Shown here: one piece after another, positions 34,827 to 40,969 of the stretch
Layout of the letters: every line of letters begins with the position of its first letter
Position numbering within the stretch: position 1 is the first letter of the stretch
Translations under genes and position numbers: made by a program
The notes under the pieces: generated by a model
Told to the model about the DNA's origin: nothing
What the model saw: only the letters and a program-made list of their open reading frames with translations
The model's database searches: none
Origin: an uncultured Gammaproteobacteria bacterium
Lineage (GTDB): Bacteria; Pseudomonadota; Gammaproteobacteria; Arenicellales; UBA868
Length of the DNA stretch: 40,969 nt
Reading direction: 5' to 3'
NCBI GenBank assembly: GCA_905612355.1
Contig: CAJQRU010000103.1
Span: forward strand, 1 to 40,969

Positions 34827-36356
34827 GTGGCTGATTATTATCAAACTCTTGCCGCGGATACCAGCCGCGCTGGTGAATGGCGGCGTTGGGCGGTTATCGG
34901 CACCTGTACCTTGGTGTGTTTGCTCTATGCAATGACGGTCACCGTGGCCAACGTGGCGTTGCCCCAAATGCAGGGAACCTTTTCTTCCACGCAGGACCAG
35001 GTGTCATGGGTCGTCACGATGAATATTGTCGCGACGGCCGTTGTTACCCCGATGGCGGGTTGGCTCGTCGCGCGTTTTGGCGAACGCCGGTTGATCCTTT
35101 TTAGTGTGTTGGGTTTTGCGATTGCCTCCCTGGCCTGTGGTGTGGCGCAGTCGCTCAATGAGCTTGTTTTCTATCGAGTGTTGCAGGGTGGTTTTGGCGC
35201 TCCGTTGGTTCCGATTACTCAGACCATTGTGCAGTCGAGTTTTCCTCGCCATCGCCACGGATCGGCGATTGCAATCTGGGGGATGGGCGTGGTTCTGGGA
35301 CCTGTCATCGCTCCGACTGTCGGCGGGCATTTAAGTGAACTGTATAACTGGCGTTGGGTATTTTTCATGATGGTGCCATTTTCGGTGATCGCATTTGGTT
35401 GTGCCTGGGTGGTGCTCCGCGATCGGGAGCACGCAGATCGTGTGGGTTTGGATTGGGTGGGACTGATCGCACTCTCGGTCGCAATTGCGTGTTTTCAGCT
35501 TGGGTTGGATCGGGGTGAGCGGGCTGATTGGTTCCAATCGTCTGAGATTGTTATGTATGCATTTGTAGCCGCGTTGGGGCTGTATGTGTTTCTGAGTCAC
35601 ATTATGACAACCGAGAAACCCTTTCTCCGACCGGCCTTGTTCCGGGATCGAAACTTCGTCGTGGGCATGGTATTGACCCTGCTGTTTGGCATGCTGAACT
35701 TTACTCCGATGACCTTGATTCCCCCGTTACTGAATGTCGTGGGTGGGTACCCGGACACGATCATCGGGTATGTGCTTGGTATGAGAGGTGTCGGGACGGC
35801 GCTTGCCTTTATGTCAATGATTTATGTGAGTCGATTTGACCCTCGAATCCTTCTGTTGATAGGGTTTTGTTGTCAGGCCATCGCAGGTTGGCAGATGGCG
35901 CACCTGGGGGTCGATGTCGTTTTGTGGGATATTTCGGGCCCGCTTTTCCTTCAGGGTTTTGGGGTGGGGATGCTCTGGGTACCACTCACGCTGGTAACAT
36001 TTGCGACATTGAAACCGGAATACCTCGCGGAGGGCTCTTCCATTTTTCATTTTTTTCGCAACATGGGAAGTTCCATCCATATCTCGCTCAGTATTGCCGT
36101 TGTGATGCGTATGAAGCAAAGTAGTTACAGTGAGATGACCAGTCGAGTGACTCCGTTTAATGAATCGTTTTCTTTGCCCTGGTCGGCCGGTGCATGGGAT
36201 ATTGAAACCACTAAGGGCATTGCCGCAATCAGCAAGGAAATGGGACGTCAAGCGATCATGATCGGTTATATCGATTCCTTCTATTTCTTTGTTGGCACGG
36301 CCGTGTTGGCGATCCCATTAATTTTGCTCGTCCGTTGGACTAAACAGGTTCACTGA
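34827..36356 (+). CDS. DHA2-family major facilitator transporter (EmrB/QacA-like)
   Basis: The GTG start at 34827 gives 509 residues with about 14 predicted membrane helices, as expected for DHA2 drug:H+ antiporters. Helix 1 contains the family motif around LYAMTVTVANVALPQM. After helix 2 comes the MFS motif A-like GWLVARFGERRLILFSVLGF, and motif C appears as GMGVVLGPVIAPTVGGHLSE. The next segment YNWRWVFFMMVPF is also typical of EmrB. No membrane fusion protein (EmrA) or TolC gene is near, so it may work alone across the inner membrane or export a metabolite of the neighbouring pathway. There is no clear ribosome binding site; the start is the first plausible one in frame. Confidence 0.9.
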   Translation: MADYYQTLAADTSRAGEWRRWAVIGTCTLVCLLYAMTVTVANVALPQMQGTFSSTQDQVSWVVTMNIVATAVVTPMAGWLVARFGERRLILFSVLGFAIASLACGVAQSLNELVFYRVLQGGFGAPLVPITQTIVQSSFPRHRHGSAIAIWGMGVVLGPVIAPTVGGHLSELYNWRWVFFMMVPFSVIAFGCAWVVLRDREHADRVGLDWVGLIALSVAIACFQLGLDRGERADWFQSSEIVMYAFVAALGLYVFLSHIMTTEKPFLRPALFRDRNFVVGMVLTLLFGMLNFTPMTLIPPLLNVVGGYPDTIIGYVLGMRGVGTALAFMSMIYVSRFDPRILLLIGFCCQAIAGWQMAHLGVDVVLWDISGPLFLQGFGVGMLWVPLTLVTFATLKPEYLAEGSSIFHFFRNMGSSIHISLSIAVVMRMKQSSYSEMTSRVTPFNESFSLPWSAGAWDIETTKGIAAISKEMGRQAIMIGYIDSFYFFVGTAVLAIPLILLVRWTKQVH

Positions 36357-36416
36357 CGGGGTGGAATTGGGCTTCAACAAAACAGGCATTAATTATCAGG
36401 GCGATCATATTTAGTT

Positions 36417-38099
36417 ATGTCGAATTTTATTATTGATAATGTTCAGATTTATGATGGTTCGGGTTCGGAGCCCGTCATGGGATGTGTCGCGGTATCGGGC
36501 GATCGAATCACGGCGGTAGGGCACGTCAGTAGCGCAATTTCTGTTGAAACCCGCATTGATGGCAAAGGGCTTGCCTTAGCGCCAGGCATCATCGATAGCC
36601 ACACCCATTTCGATGCGCAGGTGACCTGGGATCCGATGGTGACGCCGTCGCCACAGCATGGTGTAACCACTGCCCTGATCGGAAACTGTGGCTTTACCAT
36701 TGCCCCGTGCCGGCCTGCGGACAGGGAACTGACGATGCAGAATCTGGTGAGGGTGGAAGGAATGTCGCTCGAGGCCATGCGCGCTGGCATCAATTGGGAG
36801 TTCGAATCCTTTGATGATTATCTTGCCTTGATCGAACGCCAGGGAGTGGGCCCGAACATTGCTGCGTTTGTGGGCCATTCTTCTGTTCGCACCTACGTGA
36901 TGGGTTCGGATGCACCGCTGCGCTCAGCGACGGTAGATGAGGTCGAGTCAATGCGCCGCTTGGTCGCTGCCGCGATGGACGCTGGTGCCGTCGGCTTCGC
37001 GACCTCTACTTCGCCCGCACACAATGGCGCCGACGGCAATCCCATGCCGTCGCGTTTAGCCGAGCATGCTGAGTTGGCGGCGTTAGTCGGCGTGTTGGGG
37101 GATAAAGAACGCGGCGCATTTATGTTGACTAAAGGTGGACCAACACCTGTGCCTTTCCTGGAAACACTGGCGGCCGATACCGGTCGGCCTGTGGTGGTGG
37201 CGGCGCTGCTGCACAACAGCACCGATCCCGATGCCGTCTTCAACGACCTCGAAGCGATTACCGCGGCTCAGGGCAGGGGTCATGCGATGTGGGGCCAGGT
37301 GTCTGCTTGTCCATTAAGCACTGAGTTCACCTTGTTAGCGCCTTACCCGTTTGAGGCTCTGGGGGCGTGGAAGCCCGCGATGCAGGCCGCAAGCTTGACG
37401 CAGTTTCGTGATTTATTGTCTGATGCATCGTTTAGAGATGCTATTCGTGATGAACTCAAACGACCCGCGGCCGTCAGGTTATTCAATGGCGAGTGGGAAA
37501 AACTGCTGGTGCTGGAAGTTGCGCAGAACAAGCATCGCCACTACGAGGGTCAGTCCGTTGCATCGCTTGCAAAGGCTGCACGGGTCGATCCGTTAGATTT
37601 TATGTTCGATCTGGCACTTTCAGAAGAACTCGAAACAACGTTTCTCTCCGTGTTGTTAAATTCCGATGAATCGGCAGTGGCGAGATTGTTAACTCATGAA
37701 TACTCAACGGTGGCGCTGTCGGACGCGGGAGCCCATTTAACCTTTTTTTGCGATGCCGGCTTTGGGCTTCATCTGATGGGACATTGGGTGCGCGATCGTC
37801 AAATTATGCCGTTGACCGAAGCGATTCGGCGCTTGACTTCCCATCCTGCCGAGATCTTTGGTATTCGAGACCGTGGTCGCATTGAGGTCGGAGCGTTTGC
37901 TGATCTGTTGCTGTTTGATCCCGCTACCGTTGGTCGTAGCCCGTCTCGCCGAGTGTGGGATTTGCCTGCTGAACAGCGCCGTTTAACCACTGACCCACTG
38001 GGGGTACACGGCGTGTGGGTTAACGGCACTCGCATTGTAAATGCCGATGGCGTGGTTCCGATCGATAACCTGCCAGGCAGAGTGCTACGCGAGTTTTAG
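36417..38099 (+). CDS. Amidohydrolase of the D-aminoacylase/N-acyl-D-amino-acid deacylase family
   Basis: This 560-residue metal-dependent amidohydrolase begins with the small beta domain (FIIDNVQIYDGSGSEP, then GLALAPGIIDSHTHFDAQ). H62 and H64 of HTHFD are metal ligands, and C91 in LIGNCGFTIAP matches the conserved metal-bridging cysteine of D-aminoacylases. Further ligands are likely in VGHSSVR and AALLHNS, and the catalytic Asp in VALSDAGAHLTFF. The end returns to the beta domain with IEVGAFADLLLFDPATVG. The family hydrolyses N-acyl-D-amino acids, or in some branches dihydroorotate-like or hydantoin-like amides. With aminotransferases and a transporter next to it, a role in using acylated amino compounds is plausible (inference). 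It converges on the ChaC gene with nine bases between. Confidence 0.88.
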   Translation: MSNFIIDNVQIYDGSGSEPVMGCVAVSGDRITAVGHVSSAISVETRIDGKGLALAPGIIDSHTHFDAQVTWDPMVTPSPQHGVTTALIGNCGFTIAPCRPADRELTMQNLVRVEGMSLEAMRAGINWEFESFDDYLALIERQGVGPNIAAFVGHSSVRTYVMGSDAPLRSATVDEVESMRRLVAAAMDAGAVGFATSTSPAHNGADGNPMPSRLAEHAELAALVGVLGDKERGAFMLTKGGPTPVPFLETLAADTGRPVVVAALLHNSTDPDAVFNDLEAITAAQGRGHAMWGQVSACPLSTEFTLLAPYPFEALGAWKPAMQAASLTQFRDLLSDASFRDAIRDELKRPAAVRLFNGEWEKLLVLEVAQNKHRHYEGQSVASLAKAARVDPLDFMFDLALSEELETTFLSVLLNSDESAVARLLTHEYSTVALSDAGAHLTFFCDAGFGLHLMGHWVRDRQIMPLTEAIRRLTSHPAEIFGIRDRGRIEVGAFADLLLFDPATVGRSPSRRVWDLPAEQRRLTTDPLGVHGVWVNGTRIVNADGVVPIDNLPGRVLREF

Positions 38100-38108
38100 G
38101 GTAGGAGG

Positions 38109-38798
38109 TCAGTCGATGCCGTTTTGTTTTTGGTGACAGCGCACCAGGTCGGCAAGTTTGGACAAACGTTTGTCACTCAAACCCTCATTATCGAGGGCGG
38201 TGAGGGTGTCGTATAGATAGTCCGAACACCGTCCCAGAGTGCCCTTGCTTTCAGCTATCAGTTTGACAGTGGTGTGCTCTTCTAGGTGATGGGTATAGCG
38301 GTCATGATCCGGGTCAATCACAAATGTGATCGCACGATGCACCTGGCCGTCGTGCAGATGAACCCGCGTCCATATGGGACGGTAGGCGGATGTCATCAGT
38401 TCGCGGCGAAAAAGAATATCCAACTCTGTTGGCGCAGCAGTGGGTGCAACTTCATAGGCAACGCCGTGACAACTGCCTCCCCTGTCCAGGGCCAGCATTA
38501 GACCAGGGTTCTTCGGGGAGCCGCGGCCAAGGGTTGACCAAAGGCAGAAGCGCCGGTGGTGGCCGAAAATTTGGCCTGTGGTACGGGCAGTGAAGTGAAT
38601 CGCGGGATTCCACATCAGTGATCCGTAACCAAAGACCCATAAGGATTTATCTGGTGCCTTTGTCGCTAACATTTTGTCGACGATGGCCTGGCGTTCATGA
38701 TCTTCCATAAAACGCATCTGGTTTCCCGCTTGGCTCATCGCCATGCGACGCGTTTCCCCACTGAGAATACTTTCCCGAGTGAGCTGCCTTAAGGTCAC
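38109..38798 (-). CDS. chaC: ChaC-like gamma-glutamylcyclotransferase
   Basis: The frame opens at GTG 38798, overlapping the GST stop as GTGA, for 229 residues. ATG codons at residues 19, 21, 28 and 31 are alternative starts, and the conserved domain begins only near residue 53. The hallmark WVFGYGSLMWNP binds the gamma-glutamyl group, followed by GHHRRFCLWSTLGRGSPKNPG with LMLAL, then GVAYEV and the region LDILFRRELMTSAYRPIWT containing the candidate catalytic Glu. The C-terminal YLYDTLTALDNEGLSDKRL is typical of ChaC. ChaC enzymes cleave glutathione to 5-oxoproline and Cys-Gly in the cytosol. The overlap with a glutathione S-transferase gene supports a shared role in glutathione handling. 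Confidence 0.9.
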   Translation of the reverse strand: MTLRQLTRESILSGETRRMAMSQAGNQMRFMEDHERQAIVDKMLATKAPDKSLWVFGYGSLMWNPAIHFTARTTGQIFGHHRRFCLWSTLGRGSPKNPGLMLALDRGGSCHGVAYEVAPTAAPTELDILFRRELMTSAYRPIWTRVHLHDGQVHRAITFVIDPDHDRYTHHLEEHTTVKLIAESKGTLGRCSDYLYDTLTALDNEGLSDKRLSKLADLVRCHQKQNGID

Positions 38799-39436
38799 GC
38801 CGTATCGCCGGGCATGGGAATCGGGTCTGTTTCCGTCGGGATGTGATAACCACGTTGCACCGCTGGTCGGGATGCGATCGTGGTGTACCAGCGTTCGACG
38901 TTGGGAAATTCACGGATATCAATTGTTTGCCAGTTAAAGCGCGAGATCCATGGCCAGGTACTGATGTCAACGATCGAATAATCCCCCAGCATGAATTCAC
39001 GTTCCGACAGGCGGTCATCCAGCACATCGTACAAGCGACGGCCTTCATTAATATAACGCGCTTCAGCGTAGTCGCTCTTGCCTTGATTGAAACGTACGAA
39101 ATGATGCACTTGACCAAGCATCGGTCCGACACCTGCCATTTGCCACATTAGCCATTGCAGTGCATCCCAGTAATCCGCGTCATTTTCTGGTAATAATTTA
39201 CCGGTTTTCTTGGCCAGATACAGCAGGATTGCACCTGATTCCATCAGCGCAAGGTCGTTATCCCGATCAACAATCGCAGGCACCTTGTTATTGGGGGAAA
39301 TCTTGAGAAAATCTGGATCGAACTGTTCATCTTTTCCGATATTGATTGGGAAAACCGTGTAGGGTATTTGCAGTTCTTCGAGAGCGATGGAAATTTTCCG
39401 GCCGTTGGGCGTGCCCCAGGTATAAAGATCAATCAA
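38795..39436 (-). CDS. Glutathione S-transferase (YfcG/YghU-like)
   Basis: The start is TTG 39436, with GGAGG eight bases upstream, giving 213 residues. Residues 1-85 are the thioredoxin-like glutathione-binding domain: MIDLYTWGTPNGRKISIALE, KISPNNKVPAIVD with the cis-Pro after Val, and ALMESGAILLYLAKK with the Glu-Ser pair that holds the gamma-glutamyl group. The Asn of TPNGRK is the residue that activates the thiol in Nu-class enzymes such as YfcG. The helical C-terminal domain has GVGPMLGQVHHFVRF and the folding motif FMLGDYSIVDISTWPWI. Nu-class enzymes act mostly as disulfide-bond reductases or peroxidases. Translation is coupled to chaC by a 4-base overlap. Confidence 0.92.
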   Translation of the reverse strand: MIDLYTWGTPNGRKISIALEELQIPYTVFPINIGKDEQFDPDFLKISPNNKVPAIVDRDNDLALMESGAILLYLAKKTGKLLPENDADYWDALQWLMWQMAGVGPMLGQVHHFVRFNQGKSDYAEARYINEGRRLYDVLDDRLSEREFMLGDYSIVDISTWPWISRFNWQTIDIREFPNVERWYTTIASRPAVQRGYHIPTETDPIPMPGDTA

Positions 39437-39495
39437 GTCAGTTGCCTCCGATGCGGGGTTGGTTTTGTAAAAAACGCGATGGTGTTAATGAATGG

Positions 39496-40281
39496 TCAAC
39501 CTAACATGTCTCGAACTTCGCTGGCTCGGTTGCTCGCACCTTCCATCAGGAAAGACAAATCGTTGCCCGATAGAATCAGACGCGCGCCCATATCAATGTA
39601 ACGCCGCATGACCGGCGGCGAGTAAACGCCGCCCATACCGGGATACTTACCATTTGAGACGCACGCATCAATCACTTTGCGGTAGGCGTCGATGACGTCG
39701 TCGTGATCGAGTTGCCCCGGAATGCCCATCTCCATGCACAGATCGTTGGTGCCGATCAGTAAGGAGTCAATGCCTTCGATAGCGGCAATATCATGTGCAT
39801 TGGCAATCGCTTTCGGACTTTCCAGCATCACCACCACTAACGTTTCTCGGTTAATCGCTTCGGTTGCCTCTTTCATTGGATGAGCGACAAAGTCGAGCTG
39901 TGGTAATGCGCCGGTGACCGAGCGGTGCCCGAGTGGGGGATAACGGCAGTTAGAGGCAATGCGTGTGGCTGTGTCTACGTCATCTACATGAGGTATGACC
40001 ACGCCTTGTGCACCACCATCGAGTACGCGAGTGGCGTGGTAGTGCTCGTAACCGGGGACACGGACAATCGGCGCGATGCCGACATCCTGGGCCGCTACAC
40101 TGATCTGCACGGCCGTATCAACATCCATCGAATTGTGCTCGGTATCGATAAACAGCCAGTCAAAGCCAGCGGTGCGCATTGCCTTGGCGATGTCGACCGT
40201 GCGCGATTGTCGCAGTCCGATGCCGATGGCAAGTTGACCGGCCCGTAGGCGTTCGAGCGCAACGTTCTTAAGGTCAATCAT
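39496..40281 (-). CDS. HpcH/HpaI-family aldolase (2-keto-3-deoxy acid aldolase type)
   Basis: The start is ATG 40281, nine bases after GGAGGA, giving 261 residues; a longer frame to 40350 lacks such a site. The metal-dependent class II pyruvate aldolase pattern is complete: WLFIDTEHNSMD (the usual His-bearing strand), PIVRVPGYEHYHATRVLDGG, GVVIPHVDDVDTA, VVVMLESPKAIANA with the metal-binding Glu, and IDSLLIGTNDLCMEMGIPG with the Asp ligand. Members cleave 4-hydroxy-2-oxo acids or 2-keto-3-deoxy sugar acids to pyruvate and an aldehyde. It could act downstream of the sugar-acid dehydratase at 6767 or of the nearby dehydrogenase and transaminases, but no direct link is visible. It is transcribed in the same direction as the GST-ChaC pair, 59 bases upstream of it. 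Confidence 0.9.
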   Translation of the reverse strand: MIDLKNVALERLRAGQLAIGIGLRQSRTVDIAKAMRTAGFDWLFIDTEHNSMDVDTAVQISVAAQDVGIAPIVRVPGYEHYHATRVLDGGAQGVVIPHVDDVDTATRIASNCRYPPLGHRSVTGALPQLDFVAHPMKEATEAINRETLVVVMLESPKAIANAHDIAAIEGIDSLLIGTNDLCMEMGIPGQLDHDDVIDAYRKVIDACVSNGKYPGMGGVYSPPVMRRYIDMGARLILSGNDLSFLMEGASNRASEVRDMLG

Positions 40282-40323
40282 AGTGTTTGTTCCTCCAATG
40301 TGGACATCATTAATAGTGTGCCC

Positions 40324-40339
40324 GGAGCATATGTGCTCC
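40324..40339. repeat. Small perfect hairpin (GGAGCA-TATG-TGCTCC)
   Basis: Six-base arms at 40324-40329 and 40334-40339 are exact reverse complements. It sits between the EamA gene and the aldolase gene, both read on the minus strand. No T-run follows it in that direction, so it is at most a weak terminator or an operator. Confidence 0.35.
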
Positions 40340-40466
40340 TTTGTCTGCAATCATTAAGATCACTGTATCGGCGTTGGCGAAGATTAGAATCGACCCGGTC
40401 GAGGTACCCGTTCCAGTATAACGCGCAGGCCAGACTCCGATACCGAGAGGCTATTTCCAACCCTCT

Positions 40467-40969
40467 TCAGGCCTTTGGATTATTATTTTGATGTGAGATT
40501 TTCCGTTCCCGCAGCCCCATGTAGGTGGTGACTGCGAATATCAGACTGCCGCCAACCCAGATGCCCCAATCCGGGATTTCGTCAAAGAAAATAAAGCCAA
40601 AAGCCGCCACCCAGATCAGCTTCGTGAATTCAACCGGGGTTAGAGCGGTAACTTCCGCGTGTTTCATCGCGGTCGCGAGTGCCAGATGAGCAGCGCTAGC
40701 CAGAGCCCCGACAATTAATAATAGGAACAGCTGTATCCAGTCGGGATGTTGCCACACCGGGACCGCAATAATAAGGGTGATCGGTGACATCAACAGGGTT
40801 GAGTAGATGGTCATGGTGGCGCTGGACTCTGTGCGGGCAAGCGCTTTAATGACGATAAGCGCAGTACCCCACATTGCTGCCGCGATGAGTATGGCAATGG
40901 TTTCGACTCCTATTGGAACGATGCCGGGTCGCAGAACTACCAGTGCGCCGACAAAGCCAACGGTTAGTG
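40467..40969 (-). CDS. EamA/DMT-family transporter, C-terminal part (runs off the right edge)
   Basis: The frame is open from the right edge to a stop at 40467, about 166 residues, and contains no convincing start; the gene begins outside the window. Five hydrophobic helices are visible, starting with VGFVGALVVLRPG (the end of the first EamA repeat) and continuing with the second repeat: LIAAAMWGTALIVIKALART, LLMSPITLIIAVPVW, FLLLIVGALASAAHLALATA, ALTPVEFTKLIWVAAFGFIF and WGIWVGGSLIFAVTTYMGL. The order and the P-V-E-F motif fit RhaT/YdcZ-like drug/metabolite exporters. Substrate unknown. It may be a metabolite permease of the same catabolic region. Confidence 0.88.
   Translation of the reverse strand, partial: LTVGFVGALVVLRPGIVPIGVETIAILIAAAMWGTALIVIKALARTESSATMTIYSTLLMSPITLIIAVPVWQHPDWIQLFLLLIVGALASAAHLALATAMKHAEVTALTPVEFTKLIWVAAFGFIFFDEIPDWGIWVGGSLIFAVTTYMGLRERKISHQNNNPKA

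Noticed and set aside
36795-36806. GTTCGAATCC resembling the T-loop of a tRNA
   Set aside because: It lies within the amidohydrolase coding frame, and no acceptor stem or anticodon arm could be built around it.
40324-40339. Hairpin as an intrinsic terminator
   Set aside because: The stem is only six base pairs and no T-run follows in the direction of the flanking genes; listed only as a small inverted repeat.
1-40969. CRISPR arrays, insertion sequences, integrases or phage genes
   Set aside because: No regularly spaced repeats, transposase motifs, terminal inverted repeats with target duplications or phage structural genes were seen.

Overview
The window looks like a chromosomal segment of a free-living, probably marine, gammaproteobacterium. 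The evidence is indirect: PilY1-type pilus proteins, a CotH/VTC/DUF4956 surface operon, a TupA-like oxyanion-binding protein, glutathione enzymes, and many oxidoreductases and aminotransferases for scavenging organic acids and amino compounds. Base composition is moderate, with GTG and TTG starts in use. No rRNA, tRNA, CRISPR array, transposase or prophage gene was recognised.

Layout. 1-1546 (-): N-terminal part of a secreted PilY1-family protein that runs off the left edge. 1.8-3.8 kb: a graveyard of at least three broken genes (a group-1 truncated globin, a PAS-GGDEF cyclase, and a small DUF3764-like protein), then about 0.4 kb with no gene. 4.2-8.3 kb: a Gfo/Idh/MocA oxidoreductase and an FAD dehydrogenase (+), convergent with an altronate/galactarate-type dehydratase (-), probably a sugar-acid catabolic locus. 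8.6-13.6 kb: a tight four-gene operon of a membrane-anchored unknown, a CotH-like kinase fused to a beta-helix, a VTC-domain protein and a DUF4956 membrane protein, with a 7-bp tandem repeat between the last two. 13.65-15.3 kb (-): a GMC oxidoreductase. 15.6-17.4 kb (+): an O-antigen-ligase-like polymerase with TPRs, broken by an in-frame TGA. 17.8-23.4 kb (+): a giant PilY1-like protein whose N-terminal half carries four beta/gamma-crystallin-like modules, two of them apparently nested inside its VWA domain. 23.5-24.2 kb (-): an SDR. 24.6-29.7 kb (+): an orphan TupA-like binding protein, then two exported proteins of unknown role, the second ending in Sel1 and MORN repeats. 30-41 kb: a dense catabolic region with an Old Yellow Enzyme, a class V aminotransferase-fold enzyme, an Ldh-family dehydrogenase, a class I aminotransferase, a DHA2 transporter, an N-acyl-D-amino-acid deacylase-type amidohydrolase, a GST-ChaC pair, an HpcH/HpaI aldolase and a truncated EamA permease.

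How the genes may work together. The envelope genes (two PilY1 proteins, CotH-VTC-DUF4956, the broken ligase) suggest investment in surface structures. The 30-41 kb region reads as uptake and breakdown of acylated or D-amino compounds and hydroxy/keto acids. The most unusual items are the crystallin-studded PilY1 protein, the CotH/VTC/DUF4956 operon with its extra first gene, and the cluster of decayed heme-sensor and c-di-GMP genes.
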